This document shows, piece by piece, positions 45,334-57,605 of a stretch of DNA of 64,000 bases (positions are counted from its first letter, which is position 1; each line of letters starts with the position of its first letter). This stretch comes from Emydura subglobosa (taxonomy: Eukaryota; Chordata; Testudines; Chelidae): NCBI GenBank assembly GCA_007922225.1, contig ML679956.1, forward strand, positions 78,623,362 to 78,687,361. Direction: 5' to 3'. The position numbers and the translations under genes were made by a program. The notes under the pieces were generated by a model. The model saw nothing but the letters and a program-made list of their open reading frames with translations, searched no databases and had not been told where the DNA came from.

Positions 45334-48300
45334 ACAAAAATGGAGAACGAAGAGAAGGGCCAACAGGAGACCAGCAAGGAAATCTGATCCCTGGGATCCA
45401 TTTAAATATCAGCTCTTCTGACAGCCTGCCTTTAATCAGTGCACGGATAAAGGTGGCCATGTTGCTAGTGCATGCGTAGGCTAATCAGGCGAGACGAACG
45501 TGTGTGGTAAAGCATTACAGTACCACCAGCTCTGCGCGTTCACAAATCATCTCGGACCCTCCTCCCCACCCCAAATCACCAGATTTGTCTCAAGTAATAC
45601 GTTTGAGGGTGGGGGTTAGTTGCCATCTCTGGTCTGGGTGGGGAAGCTACCTGCCCTCAAAGTGTGTGAGCTTTAAAAGAGCAAAATCTCGCCTTACGTA
45701 CACTCGCACAAGTGTGCCCTTCCCCCCAGCTGCTCTGAAGGGACTCCGCTTTACTGCACCCACCCCAGGGTGAGGGGACTGCCAGTCTCTCCCTCTCAAT
45801 TTCTGCCCCCGCACTCCAAGTCCTGGCTAGCCCCCCCGAACCACGTCGGGCTCAATGAAAATAGCCAGAGGGGAGCCGTCATTTTCATGAAGGGCGGCTT
45901 CACTTCTGCATCCCCACAGGCTTCAGGGGAGATGGCGGCCATCTTGCTGGCTGTAGCCCCATTGACCGTGGTAGGAGGTGGCGGCCATTTTGAATGAGGG
46001 AGAAATTCGCAGACCTGGCAGCCTGACGTCGTCACAAGACAGGCTGGGAAAAAAAAACCTTCTCCCCAATCGTGGGTGTCGCGATGGAACCATGATATTT
46101 GGCAGCACTGGCATTATTACCGGTGTCTTTTGTGCAGAGAGGGTGCAATTCACCCCTGTGCAGGAGGCCAGCCCCAGGGCTGTACTCCCTGTTCGCCCTA
46201 CAGTGAGCTGGAGGGAGTTAAGCGGGGCGCTCAGGCCTTGCGCTGGACCCTCTGTGCAAGAGAAAGAGGATGTCTCTCTACCATGTGGCTTTGTGGGATG
46301 GGGAACTGTAGAGAGGGGCCAGCCAGAGACGCTGGACCTAAGAGCAGAAGCAGCCAAAGCCGGGGGTCTGGACACGCAGGGAACTTCCTCCCGTGCTGGC
46401 TGGACTTTGCCCTGGGCTGATGCGCTGCTTGTTCTAACCCTCCTCAGTCTCTTCACCTCAGCTTCACTCCACACCTGCCCTTCTTTCCCCCTTCTCTGCT
46501 GCCCTGCCCCTTCACCCTCTTCCACTCCCTTATCTTTCCGCGCAGCTGATCCTCGCCGAACTAAACCGACTCAACCAAAAAAGTCCTGGTGCTAACCTGG
46601 CCTTCGCTGCCATCCCATTGGTCACTTTCTGGTGTGTTTTACCCTTTCCCCGACTCTGTGTCTTTCCATCGGTTTAAACTGTAAATTCATTCGGTGGGGC
46701 ACTGTGTGTGTGCCATAATGGCTGGTCCTGAGGCGCTACCAGCGAAAACATGATTAATAAGTCATCAGGGCAAATCTCACTCAGAGAGAAATCATTATGT
46801 GCTGCAGAGAGAAAGTTTTTCAGTAACCAAGATGGAGGTTAACTCTTTGGGCCTTCACCACGTCAACCAACCAGGGTTGTTAGCTTACAGGGTGATGCTG
46901 CAAATTGCCCATTTAAAGAGACGTAATTTCTTCTTGTAAGGAGGTTCCCAGTTTCCAGGAACCAGCTGCTTATTTTCGGCTGTTGCTATTGACTTCCAAG
47001 GAGTAACTTGTGGCAGTAAAAGAAATGAGGTAAGCTTCGGAGGAGTGCAGACGGAGCTGTGTTCTGTCCCTAGGAAACCAAACAAGGCCATTTGCATTTC
47101 CCAGTTTGGCAGAGAGCCCCGCCATCTTTCTAGTCAGCATGGTGGTAGGTGACTTTCCTGTCTGGAACAGTGATAGGGTGCGTCCGCCAGATGTGAAGGA
47201 AATCACCCAACGCATCACACTTCCCGCGGTGGGCTTCAGGGCCTATGTGGAGCGGCCGTCTTGGTGAGAGGTGAGCATTAAAGGACTTCGTGTGAGCTGC
47301 ATGAGGGATTAGACTTGAGTTCAGGATGGCTTTCCATAGCATGAGGGAGATGTGAAAATCCAGACCTCTGCTCTATGCCTCTAAATTAGGGGTGGCACCT
47401 CTGAGGCACTGTACCCTTCCCCACATCCCCCAGGCCCTGCGGAGGGTTCCCTGTACAGACCTGGGTCTTCTCTTGCGGAGGGGGTGAACTCCAAGTTGAC
47501 TGGGAGGAGAGAGCAGGGATAGCTCTAATGGTGCCACCCCGCCAATGGCTAACACCAGAGCAGGGGTCCAGGGTCTCCTATAAATTCCCCAGGTTTGGGG
47601 GCAGGCCCCACTGGTTTTCTCAGAGGAATCATCATGGAGATTTCCTCAGAAAATGTTCCCTGCCCCATGGTTTTTCACACAGGAGGGGCAATCTGGATCC
47701 AGATTAAGAGTAAGATTGTAGTGAGCTATCTGAAGATGGGAAGAGGGAATTTTGCGTGCCTGGTGTTTCTATCACAGCCGCACCATTGGCATTTCGGCAG
47801 CATGCACTGAAAACTTGCAGCATCCAAGTGATGCTTTCTTCTGGCCACTTTTCAAGGGCTTTGCTGTTGTATGTTGCCAGGAAGCCTGAGTTTCCCAGTA
47901 CTGAGCAGAGAGGAGATGGATTATTCAATGCATCATTTTCTTGGAAGCCTTCTAGCAACTTCCCAGCAGTCTTGGATTATAGTTACAATCAGTGGATGGA
48001 AAATTTCCAGACTGGGAGTAAGACACACAGCAGAGAGAAGGCCATGCAGTCTTGTCAGAGTTTCAGAGTAACTGCATCAGGATCCCCTCACTCCATACCC
48101 CACTCAAAGAGTGCCCAATTATGTCTCCGGCTGTCGCCCGTCTCTGGGCAGGGACCCTTGTTCTGCTCCCTTCTGCGCTGGGGTTTTAAGGCTGCACAAC
48201 TCCCAGCAAGCCAGTCTGCCTACTGGTCAGCCCTGTGCTTTGCTTTCTCTGAGGGCATGAACAGTGTGTTGTCAGCAGTTACAAGTTCAGTACTGGGCAA

Positions 48301-51300
48301 GTCACAAGCAGTTACAGCTCTTCTAAACAAGCGTATTTATTCGCCAGGCAAAAGGATTGCAGAGAAAACATCATAAACAATACACAGATGTAAACACACA
48401 CTGGACACACCAGGAGTCGCCCAGCAGTCTTACGGGGCCCGAGTGGGCTCAAGTCTTTCCCACTCTCCTGCAAAGGTTGCGGCCCCTTGGAACAGAAGGT
48501 CCCGGTCGTTTGCTGGACCAGAAAGAAATGCCCCGAGTCTGTTTAAACACAGATTCGCCTTTATTGCCCCCCACTATTTTTGGTTGCTGGAGGTACCTCT
48601 CCCCCTGGAGTTGCATAAAATCCCCAACCCACAGAGATACATAAACTTAATACACTATGGTTCCCAAATAAATTGCATGGAGTTGCGATATCTGTCACAG
48701 CTGTCACCTTAGCAATGAAGAGAAATTCCATTGTACTATTACACAATGACACTGCATGTCCTTTTCTTTCCAGTGCTAACTGGCAAGGCAGGGCTTTTTT
48801 AGGTTCAGAAGCACAAATAAATCCCTCTTTTGTCCTTGGGATTAAGCCAAATCTGAGCTTTTGTTGGTGGGTTTCTTTCTTTCTTTTTCTTTCTTCCTTA
48901 TAGGAGCCAAGAGCAAAAACGACAGCTGTACATAGAACCGGCAGCTAGAAGGCAGAAGAGTCTCAGCTGGGTTACAGCAGTTCTTTGGCAGAGTACAGCA
49001 CAGCAGTGCAGAACGGAAAGCGAAGAAAGCCGTACCCCGCTACAACTACCTGGCAATTTAAGTGAGAGCCGCTAATTACCTAGTTATCGTTTAATCAGGA
49101 CAGTGGGCCTACTGCCCTATTCTTGCCAAAAGTGCCCTGGGCTAACTAATAACCCTGTGAGGTAGGACCAAAGGGGGTGGCATCTTGTCTGGCAGATGCC
49201 ACCTCCAGCAGCACCTCACAGGGAAGAGAATGCTGGTGAATGATCCCTGTTACAGGACCTGGGTTTTCCTGGGAAATCTCCTATCCATGTCCTCTATAAT
49301 CTCCATGCCACGTAGCTTCGGACAGATAACAGGTCCCACTCGCAGAGCAACAAATGCTGCTTTGGCGTAACTGATGACATATTATGTTAATATCCTCTTG
49401 GGTCCTATCATGCACCCTCTTTCTGACCTAAACATCAATGGGATTTTGTTTTGTTTCCTGTTTATTTTAATGGCCTGCGTCGGTCTGGGCCTCATCACAC
49501 AGCCAGTTCATGTATCTTTTGGCATTTAAACAAAGCAGATTTTGCTGGTGCCTGTTACAAGTGACTTCACTCATATTTTTGGTAACAAATATTGTCTTAG
49601 ACACTCAGGGCTTATCTGCTACCATGTTGGGAACAGAGCTGGGTGAAATTCTTTGGACAGGTTATTTGCCAGGATCCTAGAGCCCGGTTGTATCCCGATC
49701 CCAGAAATCTACACAGCAATGAAACACACCTTTAGCCCGACCCATGCGAGCCCGACTCAGCTGGCGTGGGCCAGCTGCAGATGTCTGATTGCTGTGTAGA
49801 CGTACCCTTAATTACCAAGCCTATGGTGTGATGCAGTGTCATTTACTGCAGTTGGCTTCTATTTCACCTCCCCTTACTCCAGCTACAGTTGTTCATGATA
49901 GCAGATCAGTGTCTATCTTGGGATAATGCATGTGGTGTTAAAAAAGGAGTAATCTGACAAATGCACTGTTTGTTGTGGGTCTTATCTCTTAAATGAACTT
50001 TTCCAGCTTGAGTTCAGTACCGTGTTTGCTTCTGAATTTGTCACCCATTGTCTGATAATAGCTTCTTTCTATTGTCATCTGTAGAGAGTTCTCTTTTATT
50101 GCTGTCAGTTGAAGTAATGAAAGAGGCCTGTATGGTTTTCCCCTCCGTTAATTTGGCAGTTGACTAGAATTCCTCTCTGTTCCTTCCTCTGATGTTCTGT
50201 AATTGTATTGACAACCCATTGCTTTAGAAATAACCTTGCAACACTGTTGCAAAGGTGTGGTTGTGTAAAAACCCTAGGTTTACTGTTGACCACCCTACTG
50301 GTAACTGCCCACAGACTTTTGTAATCCAGCTCCTTTCAATACTTTTTGGAAGAACCCCACACTGCTGCTCTTTCCGTCTTGGATAACTCGGTCCTTTTTC
50401 CTTGCGTACCCACAAGTCACATCCAAGGTTGTGAAGTTAAACCCCATTCTGGGCCAGCGTCTCCCCTCGCTTGTGCTGATGTGAATCAGCAGTTAACACT
50501 AGTGAAGCCTGGTGAGAAACTGATGTATATGGTAAAGAAGAAAATTCCTGTATGGCCAGTTTATTCTATAATTGCTCATTAGAGGGTTTCTTGTGCCTTC
50601 CTCTGAAACATCTGGCACTGTCTTAGACAAGATGCCAGAGATGGGTCATTGTTTTTAGCCAGCGTGGCAATTCCTGTGTTGCTGTAAGTGAGAGGAGAAT
50701 CATGGCATCTGCTTGCCCACGTCTCTACACTGTAGTTTGTTTTCTGACTTCACCATAATTTGCTCCTTTTTACATTTTGACTCATTTTGCTTTGTGAAGG
50801 CTTTTGGCCACCAGTGTGCACGGATGTTAGTGCAGCATGGACTACATCTTGCCCTTTTCCCTTTGAACTAGTGCAAGGCGGACAGAGAGCTCAAGGGGAT
50901 GTTGTGTCCTGGAGGGCATCTTGCCATCCCGCTGTGTGCAACATGATATAGGGAATCCTGCCTACCTGTGCAAGAGAATACAGGCATCTCTGCCCCTGTG
51001 AGTATGTCTACACGGCACACTCTTTACGGCAGCGTGTAGAATATGTACACTCCATGCCACCCTAGCACGGCTATAACTAGCAGTGTAGACGGAGAGGCAC
51101 AATTTAGGCGAGTAGCATAAAGACAAGCCCAAACCATAGGGTATGTACCCTACGTGGCTCTTTATATGCCCAGCAGTGCCTCCCGCATCTACAGTGCTGT
51201 TTTTAGTAGTGTAGGGTCCTCGCTGCAGGGAAAGGCTCCAATAGTGGGGAAAGGCTCTGGCAGGGGGAAGGCAGTGGAGAAAGGCTGCGGCAGCTCATCC

Positions 51301-51315
51301 TTGCCAGAGACTTTC
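45334..51315. other. intergenic region; no gene supported
   Basis: Six kilobases upstream of gene 2. The 45.9-46.6 kb part is GC-rich with an open but unrecognised 205-codon frame. 48.05-48.65 kb looks like a dispersed repeat. A CTTT microsatellite lies at 48872-48899. Possible GTCTAC-type MITE ends are near 49.8 and 51.0-51.2 kb. No cathelicidin exons were found. Confidence 0.6.
48872..48899 (+). repeat. (CTTT)n microsatellite
   Basis: tttctttctttctttttctt followed by tcttcctt, an imperfect tetranucleotide run. Confidence 0.85.
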
Positions 51316-51362
51316 ATAGCTTCATAGATTCAAAGGCCAAAAGGGACCATTGTGATCACCTA

Positions 51363-51808
51363 TGTCATGCTGGCTGGATTGGGGGGTGGAGGGGAGCATT
51401 TATGATATTGTTTGACATCAGTATGTCAAAATCATAATGATTCATGTGAGATATGCTATGTCAGGTACTGGGAGAAAGGCTATAATGTGCTAAGTAAGAT
51501 GATCATGTTTATGTTCATGGGTTAGATGTGTAATGGAAGGTATGGATATATTTGAGCATAAAGTTTAAATAACTGGTCTCTTTACCAGACCTACTGGCTG
51601 ACTGGGGGGGGCCGAAGACTGAAATGCAGTAAAGGGGGCTGTGTGTATTTGTGTACTGGCTTCTTGATAACCAGTGTGGAGAATCAAAAGCAGAGTTTGT
51701 GGCTGGTTGGGAAGTCTGGCTTCAGTGCCACCCACCAGTGCTCTCCTTTTGCAGCCTGCTCTGACCTTGGCATTTTCAGGTGGCTACCCTAGGCACGGAA
51801 GGGTCACA
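51363..51808 (+). mobile_element. solo LTR of an endogenous retrovirus-like element
   Basis: A 446-bp segment begins TGTCATGC and ends GGGTCACA (TG...CA termini). It is flanked by a perfect 5-bp duplication ACCTA at 51358-51362 and 51809-51813. Removing it restores the continuous CR1 word gatcacctagtctgacc. It has no coding sequence. A TATA-like tttaaataa lies mid-element. The strand is inferred only. Confidence 0.82.
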
Positions 51809-51898
51809 ACCTAGTCTGACCTCCTGCATAACACAGGCCACAGAGCTTCCCCCAAAAGAATTCCTAGAGCAGATCTTTTAGAAATACATCCAGTCTTG

Positions 51899-52342
51899 GG
51901 GTGGAGAAAGAGAACAAGGAAGTGTTATTTACCTCTTCACATAACACAATAATCAGGGGTCACGCAATAAAATCAATAGGCAGCAGGTTTAAAACTAACA
52001 TAAGGTAGTACTTCTTCACACAAAACACAGTTAACCTGTGGAACTCATTGCCAGGGGATGTCATGAAGGCCAAAAGTATAACTGGGTTTAAAAAAAGAAT
52101 TAGATACATTCATAGAAGATAGAGTCATCAATGGCTGGTAGCCATGATGGTCAGAGACACCACCCCAAATTCTGGGTGTCCCTAAACCTCCAACTGCCAG
52201 AAGCTGGGACTGGCCACCAGGGGATGGATCACTTGAAATGTTCTGTTCATTCCTTCTGAATCACCTGGCCCTGGCTGCTGCCAGAATACAGCATAGTGGG
52301 CTAAATGGACCATTGGTCTGACCCAGTATGGCCATTCTTAGT
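51899..52342 (+). mobile_element. CR1 LINE 3' fragment nested in the minus-strand CR1
   Basis: gtttaaaactaacataaggt, agtacttcttcacacaaaac, tgtggaactcattgccaggg and ggtctgacccagtatggcca form the sense 3' end of a CR1. The host CR1 is interrupted at ccagtcttg and resumes at atttaaaaatgatcagg. TCTTG occurs on both sides (51894-51898 and 52343-52347). Confidence 0.88.
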
Positions 52343-54489
52343 TCTTGCATTGATTTAAAAATGATCAGGGATGCAGAATCCACCATGAACCTTGGCCAAT
52401 CATTCCAATGTTTAATTGCTCTCACTGTTAAAAATTTAACCTGTGGAACCTGTGGAACTCATTGTAAATATACATTATTTACAGCCTGAATTTGTCTAGC
52501 TTCAACTTCCAGCCATTGGACTGTGTTATATCTTTCTCTGCTAGACTCAAGAGCCAATTATTAAATATTTGTTCCCCATATAAGTACTTATAGACTGTGA
52601 ACAAGTCACCCTTTAATTTCTTTTTGGTTAAGCTAAATAGATTGAGCACTTTGGGTCTATCAGTAGAAGGCAGGTTTTCTAATCCTTTAATCATTCTCGT
52701 GGCTCTTCTCTGAACCCCTCCAATTTATCAACATCCTTCTTGCATTGTGCACACAGAACTGGACACAGTATTGCAGCAGTGGTCACACCAGCACCAAATA
52801 CAGAGCTAAAATAGCCTCTCTACTACTCGAGAGTCCCCTGTTTATGCATCCCAGGATCGCATTCGCTCTTTTGGCCACAGCGTCTGGGATGAAGGCAGAC
52901 CTGACAATTCTGGAAGGGCAGTTCATCAGAATGCAGGTCATACTTACATTCAGCCTTATGAAAACACATGTTGGTTGTTTGTGCACAGCTTACCAAGTGA
53001 TCTAGCTCGCTCTGAATCAGTGACCTGTTCTCGTCATTATTTACCACTCCCAAATTTTTGTGTCATCTGTAAACTTTATCAGTGATGATTTCATGTTTTC
53101 TTCCAGGTCACTGATAAAAAGGTTAAATAGCGTAGGGCCAAGAACCGATCCCTTATGGGACCGCACTTGAAACAGAACCGCTCTATGGTGATTCTCCATT
53201 TGCAGTTACATTTTGAGACCTAGCAGTTAGCCAGTTTTTAATCCATGTAACGGGTACCGTGTTCATTTTATATTGGTCTAGTTTTTTCATCAAAATGCTG
53301 TGCAGGCCCTAGTCAAAAGCCTTACAAACGTCTAAGGCTATGACATCAACACTATTATCTTCATCCACCAAACGCATAATCCCATCCAAAAAAGGTATCA
53401 AGTTATTTTGAGAGGATCTGTTTTCCATAAACCTATGGCTGGTCTGCATTCACTCCATTACCCTCCTTTCGTTCTTTATTGATACCCTATAGGCTGCTGC
53501 CCGTGGGATGCAGTGTAGACATATCCTATAACATGCTGGTCCACTTGTCACAGGCTGAAGGTGGGGGGGGGGTATAGTTTGGTGGCCAGGAGGCATTGCA
53601 GGGCTCCGAGCCAGCTACAGGCCCTACGGTCTCAGATAGGCCCATGGCCAGGTGGTTAGCCCTGCCCACCTGCCGTGCTGCCGCTATCCTCTATGTTTAG
53701 CCTGCTGGCTCAGTCAGAGCTCGTGCGGGTGTGTCTTCTCGAGCTGGGAATTACACCCCTCTGGCTGCAATGTAGACGTACCCTTTGCCGTGTCCATGGG
53801 CCAGCGCAAGGCACTTCCTCCCTGCCCCCTTCTGGGGTGCCGGGTGCACCTGGGAGCGCATAAAGGAGTTCAGCACCTCCCAAGCGAGGAGCCGATCTTG
53901 CACCTGACCAGGTTGAATTTTATTTTGTTATTATCCTGCTGGTACTTCTAATTCCTGCCGGTCCCTTTGGGATGGGGGACATTCTCAGGGCTAGTCATGC
54001 TGAGGATTACCTGGGCCCAGATAGATCTTAGCGTTAATCCCTCAGGGCAGGGAATGGGACACTGGGAACACAGGAATTAGATCAGATCAGGAGTGGGTCG
54101 GCTCTCTCCAGCAATGGCCAGAACCAGCTGCCTCAGAGGACAATGCAAGAAACCCTTCAGTAGGCAGTTCTGGGGTAACCTGCCCTCAGGGAGCATCTTC
54201 TCCTACCCACCAGGAGATAGAGGCTGGAAAAAGTTTAGCAGGAAACAAGTCATGGAAACAAGATGCCAAGTGCACTGAGTGGCTTTCTGAGTGGCAGATT
54301 GCTGATCTTAGTCCTTCTTGAGAAGGCCGTACCTGTTGCCGGTTCATTCTACAGAAAACTCCTTGTTCTCGAGACTTTAACCAAATTCTTATCTGGCAAG
54401 CTGCACCAAGCAGAGACAATGAACAATGGGGTGGTCTCGGCTTACTTCTATTGTTACCCTGGAAGAAGCTATCAAAAGGCCTCAGGTAA

Positions 54490-54566
54490 CAAGCAGATGA
54501 GTGCAGGGAACTGGACTAGATGACCTGGGGCAGTCCCTTCCGTCCCGCATTTCTATGATTCTGTCA
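54490..54566 (+). mobile_element. CR1 LINE 3' terminus
   Basis: gggaactggactagatgacc, agtcccttccgtcccgcatt and tctatgattctgtc is the CR1 end with its ATTCT tail. Confidence 0.8.
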
Positions 54567-55879
54567 TCTGTGTATAAACACGGGGGGCGGGGGCGAATTC
54601 AGTCCTGATGAGCTGATCAAGTCACTTCAGGGGTGAATGTGTATCTGTGTTTGTAAATCTGCAGGGAGTGTCTTGAACCTTCCAGAAGCAGAACAGGTTA
54701 CATCTCAAAGACGCGTCTCTGGCTAGACAGAGGAGGCAAAATCAAGTGGTGTTAATGCAGCTAAACAAAGCACTGGGCAAGTGACCACAGCATCCGTGTG
54801 CACTCTTGGTGGGCTGGAAACATCAGGCCAAGGAACATGTCAGGCAGTGGACTTAAAGGAGGTGGGGTGAGGGAGATGGTCCAGCGGCAGCCCAGTCTAG
54901 TTCGTTGCCACGCCTGGGCGTATGGTGAATGTAACTCACCGGTGGGCTGATTTTCACAGGTGATGAGCACCGGTAGCTCCCACTGACTTCAAATGAGAGT
55001 TGTGTGTACTCAGTGTACGAGCCGGTCAGTAGCCCTTGAGAGAGGTAGAGCCCTTGCATTGCTCGCTCCTGCCCCCTCTGGGTTGTTGCGCACTAACACA
55101 TGCAGCCAACCCTTCTCCCAATAATAAACATACTCTGCACAATGTTAGACCCCTCACACTTGAACGTGAGTGAGTGTGTCTTGGGGGAGAGGGAAATTTC
55201 CCCTCCTGCCAGACACAAATAAACGTATCCCCCCTTTGTGGTCACTGTTGCGTGTTCACATGGGAATAGCTCCGTGGATGACGGTTCAGTCTATAGGTTT
55301 GTCGTGGTGGGAAAAAAGACCCGGAGAGCGTCATTTTCCTGTTTGTCCGGGACGTTCGATTTGCATTCATGATTCACCCCGGAGCGGCAGCGCCTGCGGC
55401 TCCTTTCCCGCGGGGCTGGGTCCAGCTGCCCACTCCAGATGTTATGACCAGGCGTGTGGGGTTGCAGGTTTGACCCAGCCACCCCTCCATCATGACTGTG
55501 CCGGGGGAAGGCCAAACCTGAACAGCCTGCAACCCAGCAGGCCAGGTCACACTGCCTGCAGTGGGCTGCCGTTCGTCAGGGTGCATCACCCAGAACCCCC
55601 TCCAGCCCCCTTTCCCCACCTGAGCCGGAATTAGTGTTGCAGTGGGGGGGAGGGTGCTCTAAAGGGTGGTTGGTGTCCCCCATTGGTGAGGGCATTTTTT
55701 TATTAAAAAAATCATGTGACTTTTACTAAATTTATCATGACTGCCCTGTGATTTTTGATAAAAAAAACATGCCCTGGCTCATCTCCAGGCCTATGGGCAT
55801 CGGTTTTACCCTACCGTTGATGCTGAGGTCAGAATAGTCATCTTTTAGGTGAAAGAGCAAATTACGCAGTCCGTGTGAT

Positions 55880-55980
55880 GTGGCTAAGCGGTGGATGAGA
55901 TGGTGGTTAAGGTAACGGCCTATTAATCCATGAGGGTTTGGGTCCCACATTCACTGGACATTAGTTCAGGGAAATCTTGT
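55880..55980 (+). repeat. tRNA-derived SINE remnant
   Basis: gatggtggttaaggtaacgg, cctattaatccatgagggtt and tgggtcccacattcactgga resemble tRNA boxes A and B. It does not fold as an intact tRNA and so is not called a tRNA gene. Confidence 0.45.
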
Positions 55981-56339
55981 GGTGGTCAGACTATAGATGA
56001 TCAGTAACCCCTTCTGGCTGCATAATCTGTGGCTCCAAAATTATTCTCAGCTCTCCCCTACACACGGTTTTTCTTTCAGCTGCAGGTTTGTTCCCCAAAT
56101 ATGTCCTTGGAGGGTCGTTTTTTTCTTGGATATGCACAAAGCAGAAGTCAGTTATGCAAATCCATTGGAAGAGCTTTGCTCGTTGAACTGCTATTGCCTG
56201 GTCTTTTCTTTTTTCCGTTTTTTGCTAAACAAAACTTTCATTTGTTGCAATATCGGGAGCAAAACCTTGTTAACATCCTCCTCTAAACGACACGGTTACC
56301 AAATCCTCTCACGATCAGCGTTTGTATCCTGTCAGTAGC

Positions 56340-56395
56340 CTGATAGATCTGGTAGTTTTTAAGGCCAGAAGAGACCATTAGATTATCTAGGGTCA
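56340..56395 (-). mobile_element. CR1 LINE 3'-end scrap
   Basis: tttttaaggccagaagagac then cattagattatctaggg is a reverse-complement CR1 3' terminus. Confidence 0.65.
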
Positions 56396-57605
56396 GATTT
56401 GCAAAGATATTGATGTGCCTAAAAATGCAAATGGATGCTTGGTGGGATTTTTGAAAAGTGCCTGGGCGTCTAACTCCCTTTGCAGCATTTGCCCTTACCC
56501 TCAGTTCTGTGCTGGGCCACGGTATTTATAAGTTTTGCTCTTCATGTTTCACTTCCAGAAATGAAAAAATTACTATTTCTAGTAGGTGAAAAACAGCCCA
56601 TGTGCTGCCAGACAGGTATAATTCATCAAACGTAAAACATGGAAAATAGCTGAGAACAGCTGTTCTAAACAAAAAGAGCGCTCAGCCATGTTTGTAGCTA
56701 CTTCCGTCCCTTGACGCTGACTCTCAGCGTCCGGGTGACAATCCTGGAATCTTATGGGCTAGATGACCCTCATGCCACGTTCGCTCCTATGCCCACCTGG
56801 GATCAAAATCTGGTCCCTCGCGTCCGATGATCACTATGAATATCTGACGTGATATTTTCTGTAACCACTGTGTGGAGTTTGCATAACTCAGGGTGCCTGG
56901 TATTTAGCATACTCACGCTGGGGAAAGTGAAGAGAGCACAGAGCAATGGTCTCTTGTTGGTTGGGGCTAGAGAGGAGAGAAGGCAGATTGTGTAGAAACT
57001 AGGGCCCGGTTTTCCTCTCTCTTTCACTGATGTGAACTGGGAGTCAGCGGAGTTACATGGGTGCCAAAGTGGTGTGAGTGAGGGCAGGATCGGGTCTGAA
57101 GTATCCAGGAGGACAGAAGGAAAAGTGGGGGGAGAGGAGGAGTAAGAGAGTCAGAGGAAAAATGCCAGAGTCAAAGGTGCCAAATTGAACCTGGTGTAAG
57201 TGGGCAGGACTCCGGTCACAGGAATGCGGCCCTTTCCGGGGAGTCTGGTTCAGCCTCGCCTGCGATGGATTAGGATCCCCACAGCTGATCCTGATCAACA
57301 GGGCGCAGGGGCAGTTCTCAGACCCGACTGGGAAGGAGTCAGGGGATTTCCTCAGCTGGGGAAGGAGAGCTGCAGGAGGGAGGTTGGCTCCTGTGACTGG
57401 CCCAGAAGGGAGAGGGCGGCGGGTGAGATGGGAGGCGCTGGGGAAGGCCAGGCAGATGGCCTGGAGCAAGACCGGGCAGGGGGATCCAGCCTGTGGAGAA
57501 CCAGACTGGGAGGAGAGCGGCAGGAGGGAGGTTGCCGTGGAGCAGAGAGGGAGGGAAGCCGCTGGATCCCAGCGACCTCCTTTGGTTGTGAGCTTTGTGT
57601 TACTT

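Larger units (their letters stand above)
51316..53475 (-). mobile_element. CR1 LINE, minus strand, split by two later insertions
   Basis: The three CR1 segments are 51316-51362, 51809-51898 and about 52348-53475. They run from the 3' end (tcatagattcaaaggccaaa) through ctgacctcctgcataacaca into antisense ORF2 reverse-transcriptase sequence (ccttatgggaccgcacttga, ggtttactgat-type words). It is 5' truncated, decayed and non-coding. The first gap is a solo LTR, the second a plus-strand CR1. Confidence 0.88.
53476..57605. other. intergenic region; no gene supported
   Basis: Contains CR1 tails at about 54490-54566 (+) and 56340-56395 (-), a palindromic GGTGCTGAGCACC-type fragment near 54950-55015, and a tRNA-derived SINE remnant near 55880-55980. 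The remaining ORFs overlap on both strands and match nothing I recognise. Confidence 0.6.

Noticed and set aside
45978..46595. 205-codon open frame on the plus strand with a hydrophobic segment
   Set aside because: No recognisable family, a 200-codon frame is also open on the opposite strand, and the region shows repeat-like and YY1-type words. No splice or promoter evidence.
55886..55960. tRNA-like segment
   Set aside because: Box A/B-like words are present but the arms do not pair as an intact tRNA. It is best explained as a tRNA-derived SINE remnant.
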